Below, piece by piece: positions 47,095 through 58,547 of a stretch of 64,000 nt of DNA. Origin of the DNA: Ailurus styani (Eukaryota; Chordata; Mammalia; Carnivora; Ailuridae); NCBI GenBank assembly GCA_002007465.1, contig LNAC01000032.1:4462536-4526535 (forward strand). Reading direction: 5' to 3'. Made by a program: the position numbers and the translations under genes. Numbering within the stretch: the stretch's first letter is position 1; each line of letters begins with the position of its first letter. Under the pieces are notes generated by a model. That model made no database searches. It was not told where the DNA came from and worked only from the letters and a program-made list of their open reading frames with translations.

Positions 47095-48240
47095 TTCAGT
47101 AAAAGTATTTATAAAGCTAGAATATCTTTCACTAATTATAGTTTATTTTCTAATAAGAGAAAATGTTGCATTTATATTTATAGGTTTTTGGTTGGTTTTT
47201 TGTTTTGTTTTTTTGACAACAACCTTTTTTTTTTTCCTACAGGTATTCAAACCTAACAAGGCCCTCTCACTAGTACAAAATCAAGAGAATGTATTTCTTT
47301 GTGAAGTAGCTTGGGTACATGCAGTATTTACAATTAAATATTATAATCACAGATGCATGCAGCAGAAAAGCGCAGCTGACATTAACCATTTACACTCCTT
47401 GATATGGATATAAAAGACCTTAGCAGTAAGCTACATAAATGTAACTGGTTTTGGTTTAAGAGTTTACTCATTATTGCTAACCATTCAAGTTCTGTGAGAA
47501 AGGAGCGAAGAGACCTGAAATGCAATGAGACCATCTGCCTGAGACACAAAACTTACTGTTCATGAGCAAGATCTTTAATTTCAGAATGAGCATTGTGATC
47601 AAGCATTTCCAGAATGTGAGCAGAGCTTGAAGAGATGCTCCATAATCTCCAAACCTCACACCTGGTATAACACAAGTGCATTCAACAAGTGGGAAATTAC
47701 TTGGTATAAGAGGACCAGATGGTGTTAAAAGAATAGTGAAAAGAATAAGGTAAGAAAACAGCTGAAAATGTGAAAAGTAACCATGCCCCAACAATGAAGG
47801 GTAGAATTCATCTTGGAAATGGAAATTCTTAATATATTAAGAGTTCTATTCCTTCTAATTTTAATCAAATGAGTTCCAATTTTAAGGCTCCTAAGCAAAG
47901 ACTCCAATAGTCAGAGAGTTATTATAATTCCTCTTTTCACCTTACTCCATAACATGCTTGGCCCTTGAAAGTAATTTTCAAGAAATTATAGTATGGACTG
48001 AAATAAGTTTTGCGGGATGAAATAAAACATTTCTTCTAATATGGGCACACACACCCCCAGGTTAATAAATTTCAAATCTTATTAATTTTGCTATGATAAC
48101 AGTACAAACTGGTATAACTTCACACATTCTGTAAGAGGTGAGTGTGGCATAATCACAAAGCAAAGTGGATACTGGGCTGGAGTTGTGGATTTAGCTGATT
48201 GACAATGTGTCAGGATTGTGATTGTGTGTCACACAATGTA
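47095..48240. other. No recognisable feature
   Basis: A T-rich stretch at 47185-47240 ends TTTCCTACAG, an acceptor look-alike. No supporting exon context was found. Confidence 0.45.
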
Positions 48241-48244
48241 TGTT

Positions 48245-48785
48245 GCTTAATCCCCCCCTGAGGCTCAAATGTCCTCATTCTAGATGATCTCTAGCGTCTC
48301 TCTAATGAATTTTTGTAATTACTCTGCCAGATATCTTGGGTTTGCCCCTCCCACTTCAACCAGCTCTCTGCCCTGTAGGTTGACCGGAGTGGGCTACATC
48401 AACAGACTTCCTCGCCCTCTTGGCATCTGGATGGGTTTGATTAGTAGGAGCCATCGCAGATCAGATGGCAATGGTAAAGGAGAAAAAGAGCAGGCTATTT
48501 TTCCTTGGGCTCTCACTACCACAGTTACCTGAGGCTGCCTCAGTCTCTTGCCTGAAGGTTATTGCCCCTCTCCAAGGAGCTTGCTGTATGGGAATTTTTC
48601 TCCTCTGCTTCCTCTTCAGGCCTAGAGGTGGAAACAGCTCTGCAGCTTCTAACCCAGGGTTTCTGCCCTTTCTCTTTATGGCCCAGGATACCCTACCTAT
48701 AACTTGGTAATTAATCTCTCTACATATAAATTCTCCCTAAATGATCCCAATTTGAATGTGCCATCTTTTTCTATTGGGAATCTGA
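48245..48785 (+). repeat. Unclassified interspersed repeat, copy 2
   Basis: CTCTGCCCTGTAGGTTGACC, TCTTCAGGCCTAGAGGTGG and TTGAATGTGCCATCTTTTTC, ending TGGGAATCTGACTCATACA. This has the feel of the 3' end of an old retroelement, but I cannot name the family with certainty. Overlapping plus-strand frames here are not called as genes. Confidence 0.45.
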
Positions 48786-48798
48786 CTCATACAATTGC

Positions 48799-49006
48799 TT
48801 TTTTTTTTTTTTAAAGATTTTATTTATTTATTTGACACAGAGAGAGAGATTACAAGTAGGCAGACAGGCAGGCAGAGAGACAGGGAGAGGAGGAAGCAGG
48901 CTCCCTGCTGAGCAGAGAGCCCGATGCGGGCCTCGATCCCAGGACGCTGAGATCATGACCTGAGCCGAAAGCAGAGGCTTTAACCCACTGAGCCACCCAG
49001 GCGCCC
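48799..49006 (-). mobile_element. Can-SINE copy A of a SINE-spacer-SINE sandwich
   Basis: Complete antisense SINE. The left flank CATACAATTGCTTTTT (48789-48804) is not repeated at its own right end, where TCCCCAGTGAGTTT follows. Its partner duplication is instead found right of copy B (49556). It carries the uncommon base pattern AGGACGCTGAG. Confidence 0.95.
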
Positions 49007-49380
49007 TCCCCAGTGAGTTTAAAATAGAACTGGAGTTCCTCAAAATCCAGTTATAAACTGTTTTGGTTATCTATTGCTGTGTGACAACTACTCCCAAACT
49101 AACAACCTCCTTTTTATTCATAATTCTGCAGTCTGGGCTGAGCTCAGGTAGGTGGTTATTCTGCTTATTGGTGGTTATTGGTGTGACTGACTGCTGGCAG
49201 GTTGGCTGGCAGCTGGGCCTCTCTCCTATGCATTCATGCAGCTTGTTCCTCTTTGTGTAGTCTCTTGTGCAGGATAGCTCAGGGCTCTTGAGAGCCTAAA
49301 AGTGGAAGTTGCCAGGGCTTCTTAAAGGTTAGGTTCAGAATTGGCACAGTGTCTGTTATGTCACCCACATTCATTTAGTT
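49007..49380. repeat. Spacer with old repeat-like DNA between two SINE copies
   Basis: Contains GTTATCTATTGCTGTGTGAC and CAGTCTGGGCTGAGCTCAGG, a motif set seen in an old interspersed repeat whose name I am not sure of. It lies between two near-identical SINE segments and is not part of the normal SINE insertion product. Confidence 0.5.
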
Positions 49381-49555
49381 AAAGCACAGAGAGAGAGATT
49401 ACAAGTAGGCAGAGAGGCAGGCAGAGAGACAGGGAGAGGAGGAAGCAGGCTCCCTGCTGAGCAGAGAGCCCGATGCGGGCCTCGATCCCAGGACGCTGAG
49501 ATCATGACCTGAGCCGAAAGCAGAGGCTTTAACCCACTGAGCCACCCAGGCTCCC
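49381..49555 (-). mobile_element. Partial Can-SINE copy B, nearly identical to copy A
   Basis: Lacks the antisense tail; begins abruptly at CACAGAGAGAGAGATTACAA and matches copy A over about 165 bp, with one clear internal mismatch plus a change at the head. It shares the AGGACGCTGAG variant. It is followed by CATACAATTGCTTTTTAAG, the missing right-hand duplication of copy A. Confidence 0.93.
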
Positions 49556-49589
49556 CATACAATTGCTTTTTAAGATGTGTGATCAAGGG

Positions 49590-49896
49590 GGGCACCTGAG
49601 TGGCTCAGTTGGTTTAGCATCTGACTTGATTTCGGCTCAGGTCACGATCTCAGTGTCATGAGATCAAGCCCATGTCAGGCTCCAAGCCCAGCCTCAAGAT
49701 TCTGTCTCCTGGGGTGCCTGGGAGGCTCAGGTAACGATCCCAGGGTCCTGGGATCAAGCCCCACATTGTGCTCCCTGCTCAGCAGGAAGCCTGCTTCTCC
49801 CTTTCCTTCTGCCCCTGCTCGTGCTCCCTCTCTTGCTGTGTCTCTCTCTGTCAAATAAATAAATAAAATCTTAAAAAAAAATAAAGGAAAACAAAA
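49590..49896 (+). mobile_element. Dimeric Can-SINE within one duplication pair, plus strand
   Basis: A SINE head portion (49590-49711, ending CTCAAGATTCTGTCTCCT) is joined directly to a second SINE head (GGGGTGCCTGGGAGGCTCAG) that runs to a normal A tail. The duplication GTGTGATCAAGGG (49577-49589 and 49898-49910) encloses both units. No duplication is visible at the inner junction. Confidence 0.93.
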
Positions 49897-49910
49897 GGTG
49901 TGATCAAGGG

Positions 49911-50430
49911 TGTTAACCAGAATCTAATAACTTATGAAAAGTAGCTGTGTAAATTTGAATATTACTTTTGATGAGTTTTAAGGTCACTTGAAACTTATCA
50001 AAAGCACTTATTTTATAAAGAAAGAAAATAATTTAAAACAACTTCTTGTTTAGATCATAGTCCGATTAATCCAACAATTACCCAATTTTACAGTAAACCA
50101 TCTAGATTAGATGAAAGCAGATAGGCATGACTAGAAAACAATTTTCTAAGTCATTTTCTTTAATACTGCCTTTGGCAGCTTGGTTTTCTTTTCTTGTTTT
50201 GCTGAAAGAAATTAAGTGTGAATATGTCCCCAAGGGCATGGAAGTATTTAGTCAATAACGTTTAAAAAAAGAAGACAACTTGGCTCTATCTAATCTTTCC
50301 CCCTCAAAAAACCCCACAAATAGTTTCTCATGTCTAGTTTGCTAAATGTGTACACTGCCACAAAAATTTTTCTCACTGCAATAGACAAGTCAGACTAAAA
50401 CCATCATATAAAATAATTTGTTTTTAAGAT
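49911..50430. other. No recognisable feature
   Basis: Nothing supported. Confidence 0.5.
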
Positions 50431-50443
50431 AAGGAGTTGTCTA

Positions 50444-50656
50444 GGGGCGCCTGAATGGCGCAGTCAGTTAAGCATCTGACTCTTGGTCTCAGATCAGGTC
50501 GTGATCTCAAGGTCCTGAGATCTAGCCCTTAGTCGGCTCCACACTCTGTGAGGAGTCTGCTTGAGTTTCTCTTTCCTTCTGCTTCTCCACCACTCATGCG
50601 CTCCCTCTCTCCCTTTCACCCTCTCCCTCTCTCTCAAATAATCTTAAAAGAAAAAA
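50444..50656 (+). mobile_element. Older Can-SINE, plus strand
   Basis: Diverged head GGGGCGCCTGAATGGCGCAG with TCTGACTCTTGGTCTCAGAT, an older subtype. AGTTGTC repeats on both sides. Confidence 0.94.
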
Positions 50657-53625
50657 AGTTGTCCTGGGAAGTGACTTTACCCTAGTTTTATAAAATATTG
50701 ATATGCAATCATATGCAAATATTCCTACATATTTTTTACTTTAGGAAGCATAAAAGTTTGCACTTACATGTATACAGCCCAATTGCTAATGTAGTCAGTC
50801 ACTGGTTTCCATATAAAAACTAATTTAATAATTTGCCACAAATAAGTACATAAAATTCACATCTAGGAACATTATACTATTGATTACTAATACTACATAC
50901 TGATGCCATTTAAATGATGGTAGTTTTCTATTTATGACCACACTTTTGTCCTATAGTGAAGGATTTTTTTTTAATTCTTCTGATGACTCAATCTTAACTA
51001 TATTATTGCAAAGCCTGTGAGCTACACTGATTGCATAGCTATTGGTTCAAAGTGCAGAAAAAAATAGTTCATTGTATCGTTGAACTGATTTTAATCATAA
51101 ATGTCTGGGGTTAGCACAGAGAATGCCAATTTAAGCTGAAAGGAAGAATACTAATTAATTTCCATCAGCAGAAAAATAAGAACCCACATCATTAGTTTTC
51201 CCTCTCTTATATGAGATTATAAACACTTCTACTTTTCAAAACATAATTCTTGAAAGAAGCAATCTTAAGAATTTTAAGCTTAAAAACTAACTTATTTAGT
51301 GTGAAATATTCAAATAAAGACTGGAAATTCAATCCAGGAGCTAAATTTTATGTGGAAATACCTTTTGGCAAATGTACATAATAGTATTAATGCAGAGCTA
51401 ACTCTGCATTAATTATAAACAGAAGTTGTCAGTGCTTTCAGAGTAGTTATACATAGTTTACAAATGACTGCAAATAACTCTGCAAGTGTTCATTTGTCTT
51501 CATTAGAAGTGATGTAAAACAATGAAACAAAATATTGTAGATATCTTTGTTTTGGGGCAAAGATTCTTCCCTATTCTTCATTGCTTTTGGATGACACCAA
51601 CAATATAGTTTTACCCCATTTAAGATGGGTACTTATTGAAAATTCACTCATTAATAAATTTTTGCAAAATTGCATCCAAATCTGCCTTGTTCTAAAATAC
51701 TAAAGCCTGTCATTACAGTACCCATTATCAGTGATCACAAAAACTATAAAACCTGAAGGAAAAAAAGTGAAGGAAATTCTTAGGAAAAGTCTTCTCTTGA
51801 AGTGGGTACATATCACCAGCTTAAGAGAACTCAGTTGCATTGGAAACACAGCAGGACTAGGACAGTGTTCCAGATCTGTTAACCAGAAAGCTCTTCCTGA
51901 ATTACAATGGTGCCATTCTAACTACATTTCAACCATAAACTGAAGAGATCAGAACCCTTGCTGGGTACTGGTTCCCAGAAATAAGTATTTTATTTTTCAC
52001 ATAAATTCTACTTCAACCTTTTGAAGTAATTCAATATCTGAAACATATTAATTTATAACTATTCACTCAAATAGATAATTTGAGGTTTCTGATTAGCAAA
52101 TTTATAATATTCCTCAAACAAGCCATGATAACTTTCAAACTTGCCTAGTGCTATTATAAATCACTTAGTGGAGTCAGGAATGGACACAAATCTCCTTGAT
52201 TGTTCAATAAATTCTCAATTTGTTCATTTGTATACAGACAAAAATTTTCTAAGTGATTTTTATACTCTATATATGACCTAATCAAGTTAAATTCAGATAA
52301 ATTTGTTTAATCACACAGATTCATGTCAAATAAATACTTTTATTTTAAAAAGCAACACTCTTAGAAGATTCTATGTAGTCCACCCTAGATAAACTGGCCA
52401 TTAAAACCTTTCTTGGTAATCAGTCATCATGGGGTCTGCTTGCAAAGCACTTAAAAACATGATCTATAAATAGGGTTCTTGAAGTCTAACCCTAGAGAAT
52501 AGAACAAAGCATAACATAATACTGGGAAGAATTACAGCAGATCTAATTCCAAGAGTAAAAATACTTTTTAACTTTTTTTCTTTAATCACATGCCACAGTT
52601 AAGTACACTTGGGGGGTGGGGGAGATGGGAAGCATTGTATTTTCCTAAGAAGACAATCTGGTTTCACAGCTTAAAAACATAAAAAGAAAAAAAGAGATTT
52701 AAAAAAAAAGAAAAATGAAAACAAACAAAACAAAACAAAACCCAACCTAGTGAGCTGGGTACCGTGTGGATTTAAGGTAAAAAAAGCTGTGCACATATGT
52801 TATCACTGTTACCCTAGCTAAAGAATTGCTACCTCAGTGGTAGGTACTGGCCCTGTAATTACTTATTTTTGTTGAGGATGTTAAAGTCATAAAACTTGAA
52901 TTTATTCCTGTTACTGTTTTTCAGGCCTTGTTTATACAAAGTGGTTCCAGATGATTTAGTTAGTAGTACAATGTTATACAACTGTGTCATTTCCACACGT
53001 GACTGAACTGATTTAAAGTTCAAAATAAACTTACTCACTCAACCATTTTGACAGTCAAAACAAACTACTCAGTCCCATTTTTCAGTACTTTGAAATACAA
53101 AGGTATAATTGAACTTGGACACTGCTAAGCTTTCAGTGAAAGAACTTTCGATACGTCTCATGAAGGTAACATCCGTATCACTCTAACATGGATTATGACA
53201 AGAAGACATCCTCAAGGAACCATGAAGTTTCTGGTGGCAGGGCAGGAGTCTTAGTGCAAACTCAGCCAGGATTAATACATGAGCTATTCTTAGACCACAC
53301 TCATCACTGTTTTGAAGCAATATTGACATAAAGAAACTCAAATTATGCTATGTCAATTTGGCTTTCTCCATTCTTCTGGGAACTTGAGAATAACAACCTG
53401 TGAAATGGACTGTCAAAGTAAAAGTCAATGTTTAGTAGTGTATATTAGCACTGCATTGCTATTCATTATAAAGGAAATACCTCAAGATGTCTCTGTAGTT
53501 TGAGCCTTCTATCAAACTATCATTTGATTTAAAAATGATCTCCAAAGGTTTGCTGGTATTTCTAAAAAAAGATGAGCTGAGAAATATTTCACTATTCTTT
53601 ATTTCTTGACCTTTCCAATATTTTT
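50657..53625. other. Repeat-poor AT-rich stretch (about 3 kb)
   Basis: No SINE, LINE or LTR recognised. An A-rich/(CAAAA)n patch lies at 52675-52742. No coding evidence. Confidence 0.45.
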
Positions 53626-54605
53626 ACTTATATTTTTAACTTTTTATTTTAAAATTATAGACTCACAGGAAGTGGTAAAAACAGTGCAGAGTCCTGTGAA
53701 CATTGTACCCAGCTTCCTCAATGGTGACATCTTATATAATTGTAGTATAATATCAAAAGTAGAAAATTATTGCTATTATAATACTGTTAACTACAGACCT
53801 TGCTCAGTTTTCACATGCATTTGTGAGTGTATGTACAGTTTGATGAAATTTGATTCAATGTATACATTGGTATAGCCATCTTATCATAAGGGAACTCCCT
53901 TTAGAGGTAGCAGTACTGTGCCATGCCAATCCCTGCTCCCTACCAACCACTCATCTGTTCATCTCCCCAATTTTATCATGTTGAGAATGTTAAATAAGTG
54001 CCTTTGAGACCGGCGTTTTCATTAATCACAATAATGTCCTTGAGATGCATCCAGGTTGCTACAGGTATCAATAGTCCATCCCCTTCAACTAATGAATGAT
54101 ATTCTATAGCATAGATTCATTGGAATTGGTTTAATCATCCACCCACTGAAGAACACTTGGGTTGTTTCCAGTTTGGGGCTATTAAGAATAAAGTTTCTAT
54201 GAATATTCATATGCAGGTTTTTGTATGAATATGAGTGTTCATTTCTTTGGGATAAATGCCCAACAGTGTAATTGATGAGTTTTGTGTTAGTAACTGTGTA
54301 GTTTTGTAAGAAAGTGCCAAACTATTTTCCAGAGGGGTTGTACCATTTGACATTCCTACCAGCAATGCTTGAGTGATTGTTTCTCTACTCCCTCCTCAAC
54401 CTATGGTACTGTTATTTTAGCCTTTCTGATAGGTGTATAATGACATCTCATGTGCATTATGTGCCAATTGCATATCCTCTTAGTAAAATGTCTGTTCATC
54501 TCTTTTGCCTATTTTCTAAAAAGAGATTTTTTGGGGGTTTTTTTTGTTGAGTTTTGAGAATTCTTTATGTATTCCAGATCCAAGTTCTGTGTCAGATTTG
54601 TTTTG

Positions 54606-54653
54606 TTTTTGTTGTTGTTGTTGTTGTTAAGATTTTATTTATTTATTTGACAG

Positions 54654-54704
<51 letters not shown>

Positions 54705-54843
54705 ACAAGCAGGGGGAGCAGCAGGGAGAGGGAGAAGCAGGTTCCAACTGAGCAGAGAGCCCAACATGGGGCCCGATCCCAGGACAGGGATCATGACTCA
54801 AGTTGAAGGCAGACACAGAATCGACTGAGCTACGGAGGCCCCC
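54606..54843 (-). mobile_element. Can-SINE with long (GA)n, minus strand
   Basis: Starts with a (GTT)n stretch and the antisense tail, then (GA)22-23 at 54659-54703, then a diverged body ending CTGAGCTACGGAGGCCCC. TCAGATTTGTTT / TCAGGTTTGTTT flank it. Confidence 0.94.
54659..54703. repeat. (GA)n microsatellite in SINE
   Basis: Uninterrupted GA dinucleotides, expanded from the GAGAGA stretch of the SINE. Confidence 0.97.
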
Positions 54844-55148
54844 TCAGGTTTGTTTATATTTGTAGTTTGCAAATATTTTCTTCTAGTTTTCAGCTTGTTC
54901 TATTATACCTTTAACAGTCTTTGGAAGAGCAAACATTTTTAATTTTAATGAAGTCCAATTTATCAAAAATATTTTTTATGGATCATGATCATGCTTTTGG
55001 TGTCATGTGTAAGAGCTCTTTTTTTAATCCCCAGACCCAAAGCTCTTAAAAAATCTTTTACATTTTCCTCTAAAGTTTTATAGTTTAAAATTTTAAATTT
55101 GAATCCATGATCCATTTTGAGTTGACTTCATACCAATTGTGCAATTTA

Positions 55149-55353
55149 TTTATTTTTTTTTTTAAAGATTTTATTTATTTATTTGACACACAGAGAGAGA
55201 TCAGATCACAAGTAGGCAGAGAGGCAGGCAGAGAGAGGAGGAAGCAGGCTCCCCACTGAGCAGGGAGCCCGACGCGGGCCTCGATCCCAGGACCCTGAGA
55301 TCATGACCTGAGCCGAAGGCAGAGGCTTTAACCCACTGAGCCACCCAGGCGCC
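55149..55353 (-). mobile_element. Young Can-SINE, minus strand, in L1
   Basis: Young antisense body. Perfect 16-bp duplication CCAATTGTGCAATTTA (55133-55148 and 55354-55369). Confidence 0.98.
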
Positions 55354-55745
55354 CCAATTGTGCAATTTAGATAGAGATTCTTTTTCTTTGCCAGTGGATA
55401 TCCAACTGATGTAGCAACATTTGTTGAAAAGACTATTCTTCCTCCATTGAGTTGCTTTTATGTCTTTTTGTAGGTTCTCCATTTTTTTTCTATTAATCTA
55501 TATGTACATATCTCTAATTACTACAGCCAAGTCTTAACATCAAGTAGACTGGTATTCTCTACTATTCTTTTTCAAATTCTCTTTTCCATATAAAATTTAG
55601 AATAAGTTTGACTATATCTACAAAAAAAATCTTGTTGGGATTTCAATAAAAATTACGTTAAACCTGTAGATAAATTTGAGGAGAATCTGATTAAGTTATT
55701 TTAAGTGCTACTTCATTTGAAATTTTAAAAGGTTTAATTTTTTTT

Positions 55746-55940
55746 TAAGATTTTATTTATTCATTTGACACAGAGAGATCAGATCACAAATAGGCTGAGA
55801 GGCAGGCAGAGAGAGAGAGAGAGGAGGAAGCAGGCTCCCCGCTGAGCAGAGAGCCCGATGCGGGGCTCAATCCCAGGACCCTGAGATCATGACCTGAGCC
55901 GAAGGCAGAGGCTTTAACCCACTGAGCCACTCAGGTGCCC
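55746..55940 (-). mobile_element. Can-SINE, minus strand
   Basis: Young-type antisense body. Duplication AAAAGGTTTAATTTTTTT (55727-55744 and 55941-55958). Confidence 0.96.
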
Positions 55941-56160
55941 AAAAGGTTTAATTTTTTTAAATGTTCAAATAAAAAAGGCTTAAATAAATTTTTATTTATT
56001 TAAAAATGTATCACTACTATATAATTATAAAATTGTGTATTGTATGTGTTTTTTTTAACTTTTAACATTTCCATGAAGAAACTTTAAACCATTTGAAATC
56101 TCACATGAAGAAAGTAACATTGAAAAATAAAGATACCTTTCTACTAATTTTCCACTTCTT

Positions 56161-56310
56161 CTTTTCTTCTTCTTCTTTTTTTTTTTTTTTAAGTAGGCTC
56201 CATGCCCAGCATAGAGCCCACTGTGGGGCTTGAACTCATGACCCTGAGATCAAGACCTGAACTGAGATTAAGAGTTGGATGCTTAACCAACTGAGTCACC
56301 CAGGTGCCCC
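56161..56310 (-). mobile_element. Old Can-SINE subtype, minus strand
   Basis: TTTAAGTAGGCTCCATGCCC, TGGGGCTTGAACTCATGACC, CAAGACCTGAACTGAGATTA and GTCACCCAGGTGCCCC mark the older subtype. T/CT-rich tail region. Confidence 0.93.
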
Positions 56311-56606
56311 TACTTCTCTACTTCATGTTGTTTTCCTCTCCAATGACATCGTACATTATCTTTTTATCATTTAAAAATTTTACATGTTTATTCATTATAA
56401 ACCTATACAAAAATATTTCTACCACCAGTACTACCTCCCATGATTACTAAGTATATTTACTATTCCATAAAAGATTAACATTTTTATATAAGAAATGTCT
56501 AATGCTATTAATAATTGGAAGAATTTGCCTAGTAAAATTTTACCCACCTCTCCCACTCTGATTACTTCTGCTCCTACTCTAGCTGACTTCTCTTAACTTT
56601 CTATGA
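56311..56606. other. No recognisable feature
   Basis: Nothing supported. Confidence 0.5.
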
Positions 56607-56617
56607 GAAAAAGAGAT

Positions 56618-56784
56618 GGGGGCACCTGGATGGCTCAGTTGGTTAAGCATCAAGCTTGGTTTCCATTCAGGTCATGATTCAGGGTTGTGAGATCAAACAC
56701 TGCATGGGGCTCTGTGCTCAGTGGGGAGTCTGCCTCAGTCTCTTGCTCTGCCCCTCCCTCCCATAATAAATTATCTTTAAAAAA
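56618..56784 (+). mobile_element. Can-SINE, plus strand
   Basis: Head GGGGCACCTGGATGGCTCAG with an AAGCTTGGTTTCCATTCAGG variant and a shortened CT region. Flanks GAAAAAGAGATG / AAGAAAAGATG. A 161-codon frame that starts inside this SINE is not a gene. Confidence 0.93.
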
Positions 56785-56795
56785 AAGAAAAGATG

Positions 56796-57800
56796 AATTC
56801 AACACATGGTTTGCTCTATATCATTCATATTCATACTATGTAACTTATAATACATATGTGATTTATATCTCTATCTCAATCTCTACACCAGTATATGAGT
56901 GTTTGGTACTCATTCAAAAAAGCACCACTGAGCAAATAACAAACTTGTTCTTTGCAACCTTGTTATATTTTAAACTACTTAATATAAATTCTGTCTATAT
57001 TTATATACACTATCTTTTAGAGCCTTTTAGTTTCAGATTAAATTGCAGTTTAAATAAAAACCATATTACTTTTGGTAAAGCACCAAAATGCTTGTTGAGA
57101 ACTTTACCCTTGAAAGAAGAGAAAATAGTTATAAATTTGTATGGTTCTGAGTCCAATATGGTCAAGTTTTGAATTTCACAGCTAAGTATAACTTAGGAAA
57201 ATGAAAAACATTTATGTTAGGAAACTTTTTTTCCCAGAAAAGAGGAAAAAAACTCAAACCTTTGATCTCATTCTCTTGGTGTGGTTTTAGTATCTTAAAT
57301 GCCAAAAAGTTCAAAATGTGATAGACTTACAATCAAAACTGTTCAATATAAACAAAAAATGTTGGGAGAAATATATCCTTATATTGTTTCCCTGGAGAGT
57401 AATTTTTTTTTTGAAAGTCAGAAAAAAATATGCCAATTATGTCTTTCCTAGTGTGGTGAAGTGGAAAATAGGAAAATCTAAGATTAATATTTCAGAAAAA
57501 AATTTCTTAAAATACAGTTATTTCTGTGTACACTATAAGATACTTCTATTTTTACTTATATTTGCTAGAATAATTTAGTTTACTTGACTTAAAGTAGAAG
57601 GTTCCATAATTACCAAATTGTTCAGAGGTCTACGCAAGCTCTTGTATTTGATATAATACATGCAAAAAGCAGAAACATAATTTTTAGCTTGTGAAGAAAA
57701 ATTTTAGAAAGATTTAACCTTGTTGTTCATCTTATTTTGGCAGCAAATGCTAAAATCAAAGCAGCCAATCCAGGTACTAAATCAGTTACCTATGGTAATT
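56796..57800. other. No recognisable feature (about 1 kb)
   Basis: AT-rich. Open frames at 56687-57172 and 57318-57578 show no motif, splice context or codon bias. Confidence 0.45.
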
Positions 57801-57807
57801 ACTTCAC

Positions 57808-57985
57808 AGTGTGATCCCCAAAGCAACAGAAACAGCATTAGTAGGCTACGTCTTAGAAATGCAAATTATAGGGCCCCATCTGAGACCTGAATGAGAAACT
57901 GGGTTAGGGCCCAGGAACCTGTTTTAATAAGCTTTCCAAATGATGTTGATGGATGTGTTAGTTTGAAAAGCAATGGCTTAGGACA
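57808..57985 (+). mobile_element. hAT-Charlie-type MITE
   Basis: CACAGTGTGATCCCCAAAGC, TAGAAATGCAAATTATAGG, GAATGAGAAACTGGGTTAGG and CTGTTTTAATAAGCTTTCC: same family and relative orientation as the copy at 26251-26436. Confidence 0.78.
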
Positions 57986-58545
57986 ATGAAGTTTCTTCAT
58001 AGACCTTGCCTAGAGGGCCCAAAATAAGCTTTCATGTTTAAATTCCCCAAAAGAGGGCACTACTTATACCGTGGGTGAGACAATTCTTCGTTATGATAAA
58101 CCTTGAGCTTCCCTGGCCATCTGGCAAAAAGGGCAATAAGTAATGCTATTTACCATGTCCCCTAGGGTTCTTAAGAACCTTGTTAAAAATCAGTGATGGG
58201 GCAAAGGCATTCCTTTCGTCATTCCTTTCTCTACCTTGGATCCAACCCTCTCCAAAAACCCTGACCACACTCTTCCCTTGCTTACCCAAATCACTTCCAC
58301 TAGAAGAATAAAGGAAAGGTGATCCTGTTGGCTTGTAGAACCATACAACAAAAAGGGGGAGTGATAGCACAGAGTGCATTGAGGCCAATTTTTACTAGTT
58401 ATAGGACATATCACTATCTCATTTTATATTTTTTCTCAATGTCAAAGATCAATTCATTGTTTCCAACCCCAAATATTTTACAGAAATTAAATGGGGAAAA
58501 AACTGGATATTTATATAAAATTGGATAGCATCATAAAATTTAAAA
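57986..58545. other. No recognisable feature
   Basis: Slightly GC-richer at 58190-58300, without coding support. Confidence 0.45.
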
Positions 58546-58547
58546 TC

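Larger units (their letters stand above)
53630..55715 (-). mobile_element. L1M (L1ME-like) 3' part, about 1.6 kb, minus strand
   Basis: Antisense 3' UTR first (TATAGACTCACAGGAAGTGG, ATGGTGACATCTTATATAAT, GGTTGTTTCCAGTTTGGGGC, CTTTGGGATAAATGCCCAAC). Then comes antisense ORF2 C-terminal sequence (CTAAAGTTTTATAGTTTAAA, TCCATTTTGAGTTGACTTC, ATCTTGTTGGGATTTCAATA). Two SINEs split it. It is the best-preserved LINE in the window, yet all frames are broken. Confidence 0.9.

Noticed and set aside
47221..47413. Acceptor-like T-rich stretch ending CCTACAG followed by an open frame
   Set aside because: AT-rich frame with no donor or terminal signal. T runs before AG are common by chance here.
56687..57172. 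161-codon open frame
   Set aside because: Starts inside a SINE and runs into AT-rich DNA. No recognisable motif.
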